A DNA stretch of 9,398 nucleotides, taken from Spirochaetaceae bacterium UBA4077 (GTDB lineage Bacteria > Spirochaetota > Spirochaetia > Treponematales > Rectinemataceae). Positions 7,417 to 9,398 of the stretch are shown here, one piece after another. The notes under the pieces were generated by a model, which saw only the letters and a list, made by a program, of their open reading frames with translations, did no database searches and was not told the origin of the DNA. The first letter of the stretch is position 1; each line of letters begins with the position of its first letter. A program made the translations under genes and the position numbers. The stretch covers positions 6,735 to 16,132 of the forward strand of contig DFYR01000061.1 in the NCBI GenBank assembly GCA_002383375.1, in the 5' to 3' direction.

Positions 7417-7495
7417 GCAGGTTGAATCCGCATTCGGCGAGCCTTTGCCCCCTACCTAGGGTGTGGACTCGCTGATTAAGGTGGGAAAACGATGA

Positions 7496-7525
7496 ATTTT
7501 ACTCTAATTTCTAAAAAACGGTCAA
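7496..7525 (-). promoter_or_regulatory. Predicted sigma-70-type promoter of the rnf operon
   Basis: On the minus strand TTGACC (7525-7520) and TAAAAT (7501-7496) are separated by 18 nt, each matching 5 of 6 consensus bases. This is the best promoter-like pair I found between jag and rnfC. Transcription would begin near 7489, giving a leader of about 90 nt before the ATG at 7397. The -35 box lies within the terminator hairpin of the upstream jag gene. Confidence 0.55.
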
Positions 7526-7536
7526 GCTCAGACCGT
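7513..7536 (-). terminator. Intrinsic terminator after jag
   Basis: On the minus strand ACGGTC, a 7-nt loop TGAGCTT, GACCGT, then a T run (six T in all, the first pairing in the stem). It starts 12 nt past the jag stop codon. It separates the yidC-jag unit from the rnf operon and implies that rnf is transcribed independently, apart from read-through. Confidence 0.85.
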
Positions 7537-7548
7537 ATGCAGATCAGT

Positions 7549-8301
7549 CTATCTACGACCTCTGAACATGACCCGCACCTGCTTATACAAGCCTTCGCCC
7601 TCGCTCTTGGTCTCGATATCGACAATATCGTTGAGGGTAGTGTGCACGATTCGGCGCTCGAAGGGATTCATGGGCTCCAAAAGCAGGGACCTGCCGGTTC
7701 TGCGCACCTGCTCGGCGGACTCATAGGCGATCCGCACCAGGGACTCTTCCCGGCGGATCCGGTAATTCTCCGAATCCAGGATGACCTTGACGTCCTCCCT
7801 GCCCAGCTTTCCCGCGTAAACGTTGGCCAAAAGCTGCAGGGCGTCGATGTTCTTGCCCTTTTTCCCGATGATCATGGAGGTATTGTCGGTTTCCACCTTG
7901 AGGCCTAGTTTTTTGTCTTCCCTGAATAGCACCGATACCTTGGACGGATAGCCCATGGCATCCACCACAGCCTTGGTCCAGGCGACTATTTTTTCCTCGA
8001 ACTCGTCCATGGGGATGCGCTCTTCGTCCGAAAGCAACCTGCGCTCATGCCCGATGGCTTCGTTCTCGGCCCTGCCTTGAATTCCGGACTCGGAAGATTC
8101 CACGCTCGTAGCTTTTTGATCCGCATCCAGGCTCAGATCGGAATTGGTATGGACCCTGATCTTAACCTTGCCCTTTTTAAATAGCCCACCGGAAAGCGAC
8201 TCGAGAATCTCCACGTCGAACTCGTCGGTCTCCAGCCCCAGCTGGGTAGCGGCAAGCTGGATAGCCTCGCGCTCGGTTTTCCCTTCAAATTCATATACCA
8301 T
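7549..8301 (-). CDS. jag: Jag/KhpB family RNA-binding protein (Jag-N, KH, R3H domains)
   Basis: Cytoplasmic RNA-binding protein (250 aa), also called SpoIIIJ-associated protein, KhpB or EloR. In Gram-positive bacteria it binds many RNAs and affects envelope growth; its role in this lineage is unknown. Seen: a Jag-N domain at about 2-52 (FEGKTEREAIQLAATQLGL, SGGLFKKGKVKIRV); an acidic Ser/Asp/Glu linker at 53-100; a KH domain at about 118-178 with the GKKG loop (146-149) in MIIGKKGKNIDALQLLAN; and an R3H domain at about 185-250 with EPMNPFERRIVH, where Arg216 and His220 form the RxxxH motif. The start ATG at 8301 has AGGAG 6 nt upstream. It follows yidC by 83 nt, the usual conserved pairing, and ends in a strong terminator. 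Confidence 0.97.
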   Translation of the reverse strand: MVYEFEGKTEREAIQLAATQLGLETDEFDVEILESLSGGLFKKGKVKIRVHTNSDLSLDADQKATSVESSESGIQGRAENEAIGHERRLLSDEERIPMDEFEEKIVAWTKAVVDAMGYPSKVSVLFREDKKLGLKVETDNTSMIIGKKGKNIDALQLLANVYAGKLGREDVKVILDSENYRIRREESLVRIAYESAEQVRRTGRSLLLEPMNPFERRIVHTTLNDIVDIETKSEGEGLYKQVRVMFRGRR

Positions 8302-8330
8302 CGCTATCTCCTAAAAAAGTGAAACATACT

Positions 8331-8379
8331 CTACGTAGGACCGGCGCCGCAAAGCTCCCCGGGAGCTTTGCGGCGCCGG
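8331..8379. repeat. Perfect 39-bp palindrome between yidC and jag
   Basis: Arms CCGGCGCCGCAAAGCTCCC (8341-8359) and its exact complement (8361-8379) flank a single C. RNA could form an 18-bp stem with a 3-nt loop. An 8-bp palindrome, CTACGTAG (8331-8338), lies two bases away. On the minus strand the large hairpin begins 5 nt after the yidC stop and is followed by TCCTACGTAG, not a T run; the nearest T6 is about 22 nt further. It therefore looks more like an RNA-stability or attenuation element, or a dispersed palindromic repeat, than a normal intrinsic terminator. Confidence 0.85.
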
Positions 8380-8384
8380 CTTCT

Positions 8385-9398
8385 TCAGCGTTTGCCGCCG
8401 CCCTTCTTGCCTGCCTGGCCCTCGCCTCCCTTGGAGGAACCGGGTTTCTGCGCCGAAGCTGATGATTTTCCTTCCATGCCGGCGGCTTTCTTCTCGAGCC
8501 AATCCTTGACCTTGGTTCCCAGGTCTCCCTGGCCCGAAGCCTCCCCGTTGGCCCTGACACTGGTTTTTCCAGCGTTTCTCATGGGACCCGAGGCGGGTGC
8601 CGGATTCTTGGCCTGGGCAGGCGCCAGCTTGTGCTTTTTCATCAGATCCTTGATAAGCACCTGCTGGGCTATGGTAAGGACGTTGCTGACGATCCAGTAC
8701 AGCAGCAGCCCTGAGGGAACGTCGTAGAGAATGAAGAAGAACATGATGGGCATTCCGTACATCATCAGCTTCATCTGGCTGGCGTTTTGGCCTCCCTGGG
8801 GGCTCTGGGTGAACTTGCCATACAAAAGCTGGCTTGCCAGGTAAATGATGGGCAAAGCCCGTAAATCGTTCCATCCGAGGATCGGAAGCCGGAAAGAACC
8901 GAAGTTCACGATGCTTTCTGGAAGAGAAAGGTCGTTTATCCACCCTGCTATGAAGCTGGCGCCCCGCAGATCGAAATGATTGTTGAAGAGATTGTACATG
9001 GCGATGAAGAGGGGGAGCTGGATGAGCATGGGCAGGCAGCCCGACATGGGGTTGTAGTTTTCCCGCTTGTAGAATTCCGCCATCTCCTGGTTGAGTTTCT
9101 GGGGATTACCCTTATATTTGGCCTGGAGTTCCTGGAGCTTTGGCTGGAGTTCCTGCATCCTTGCCGTGGAAACCGAACTCTTTTTCGTGAGCGGATAGAA
9201 GAGAACCTTTATAAAAATGGTCACCAGGATGATCGCCACGCCGTAATTGGGAATAAGCTTATAGGAAATATTCAGCATGAACTTCAGGATCGTTTCGAGC
9301 CATCCTAAGAGGTTGGAACGCTCGACCACGTCCTCCAGCCTCATGGACGAAAGCCCGAAGCTGTTCTTGTCCGCGTATTCGTATTTGGCCAGGTGGGC
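8385..9398 (-). CDS. yidC: Membrane protein insertase YidC, C-terminal part (5' end outside window)
   Basis: Inner-membrane insertase of the YidC/Oxa1/Alb3 family, acting with or without SecYEG. The frame is open through the right edge, so the N-terminus and any periplasmic domain are missing; the visible part is 337 residues. Seen: NYGVAIILVTIFIKVLFYPLTKKS (key residues Tyr-Pro-Leu-Thr at 9186-9197), the coiled-coil cytoplasmic loop MQELQPKLQELQAKYK, NPMSGCLPMLIQLPLFIAMY, a second hydrophobic group ending MPIMFFFILYDVPSGLLLYW, and the final helix ILTIAQQ-like segment. The position of E. coli groove Arg366 is Lys here (codon 9207-9209). A basic, low-complexity tail of about 89 residues (8388-8654) ends in GGEGQAGKKGGGKR and could contact the ribosome. 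It is followed by a 39-bp palindrome and jag. Confidence 0.96.
   Translation of the reverse strand, partial: AHLAKYEYADKNSFGLSSMRLEDVVERSNLLGWLETILKFMLNISYKLIPNYGVAIILVTIFIKVLFYPLTKKSSVSTARMQELQPKLQELQAKYKGNPQKLNQEMAEFYKRENYNPMSGCLPMLIQLPLFIAMYNLFNNHFDLRGASFIAGWINDLSLPESIVNFGSFRLPILGWNDLRALPIIYLASQLLYGKFTQSPQGGQNASQMKLMMYGMPIMFFFILYDVPSGLLLYWIVSNVLTIAQQVLIKDLMKKHKLAPAQAKNPAPASGPMRNAGKTSVRANGEASGQGDLGTKVKDWLEKKAAGMEGKSSASAQKPGSSKGGEGQAGKKGGGKR

Noticed and set aside
7437..7489. Riboswitch or attenuator in the rnf leader
   Set aside because: Only short imperfect pairings (for example GCGAG/CTCGC and CCCT/AGGG) are visible, with no known riboswitch core that I recognise.
8313..8318. T6 run (minus strand) downstream of the yidC-jag palindrome as a terminator tract
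   Set aside because: It is about 22 nt from the stem, too far for intrinsic termination, and sits beside the jag ribosome-binding site.

Overview
The window looks like a chromosomal segment of a GC-rich, diderm, anaerobic or fermentative bacterium. A spirochaete (Treponema/Spirochaeta-like) is my best guess. The guess rests on the rnfCDGEAB gene order, on yidC followed directly by a Jag (KH-R3H) gene, and on an exported NlpC/P60 protein that ends in an outer-membrane-barrel-like region. The taxonomic call is inference; the gene identities are firm.

Layout. On the + strand, 1-854 is the 3' part of an alkaline phosphatase gene that enters from the left edge. Its C-terminus resembles a copper-amine-oxidase-N (stalk) domain. 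A long stem-loop (866-911) separates it from an exported NlpC/P60 cysteine peptidase (958-2088) with a beta-rich second half. A convergent intergenic region (2089-2255) follows and carries two hairpins placed to terminate minus-strand transcription. Everything from 2256 to the right edge lies on the minus strand. Read in the direction of transcription it is yidC (partial, enters from the right edge), jag, a terminator, then rnfC-rnfD-rnfG-rnfE-rnfA-rnfB.

How the genes work together. The six rnf genes encode a complete Rnf complex, the membrane ferredoxin:NAD+ oxidoreductase that couples electron transfer to Na+ or H+ translocation. The reading frames are tightly packed: rnfC/rnfD overlap by 11 nt, rnfD/rnfG by ATGA, rnfG/rnfE are 1 nt apart, rnfE/rnfA share one base, and rnfA/rnfB are 9 nt apart. 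They are almost certainly co-transcribed. YidC (membrane insertase) and Jag (RNA-binding KH/R3H protein) form the conserved pair usually found near the chromosome origin (rpmH-rnpA-yidC-jag). The rnf operon probably has its own promoter, because a textbook intrinsic terminator follows jag and a good -35/-10 pair overlaps it.

The window is mostly ordinary housekeeping and energy metabolism. The points that deserve a second look are: a promoter -35 box lying inside the jag terminator hairpin; a perfect 39-bp palindrome in the yidC-jag gap; a 30-bp near-palindrome at the domain boundary of the NlpC/P60 gene; the peptidase-plus-barrel architecture; and a non-consensus flavinylation motif in RnfG. 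I see no mobile element, CRISPR array, rRNA or tRNA, and no gene-free stretch longer than about 170 bases.
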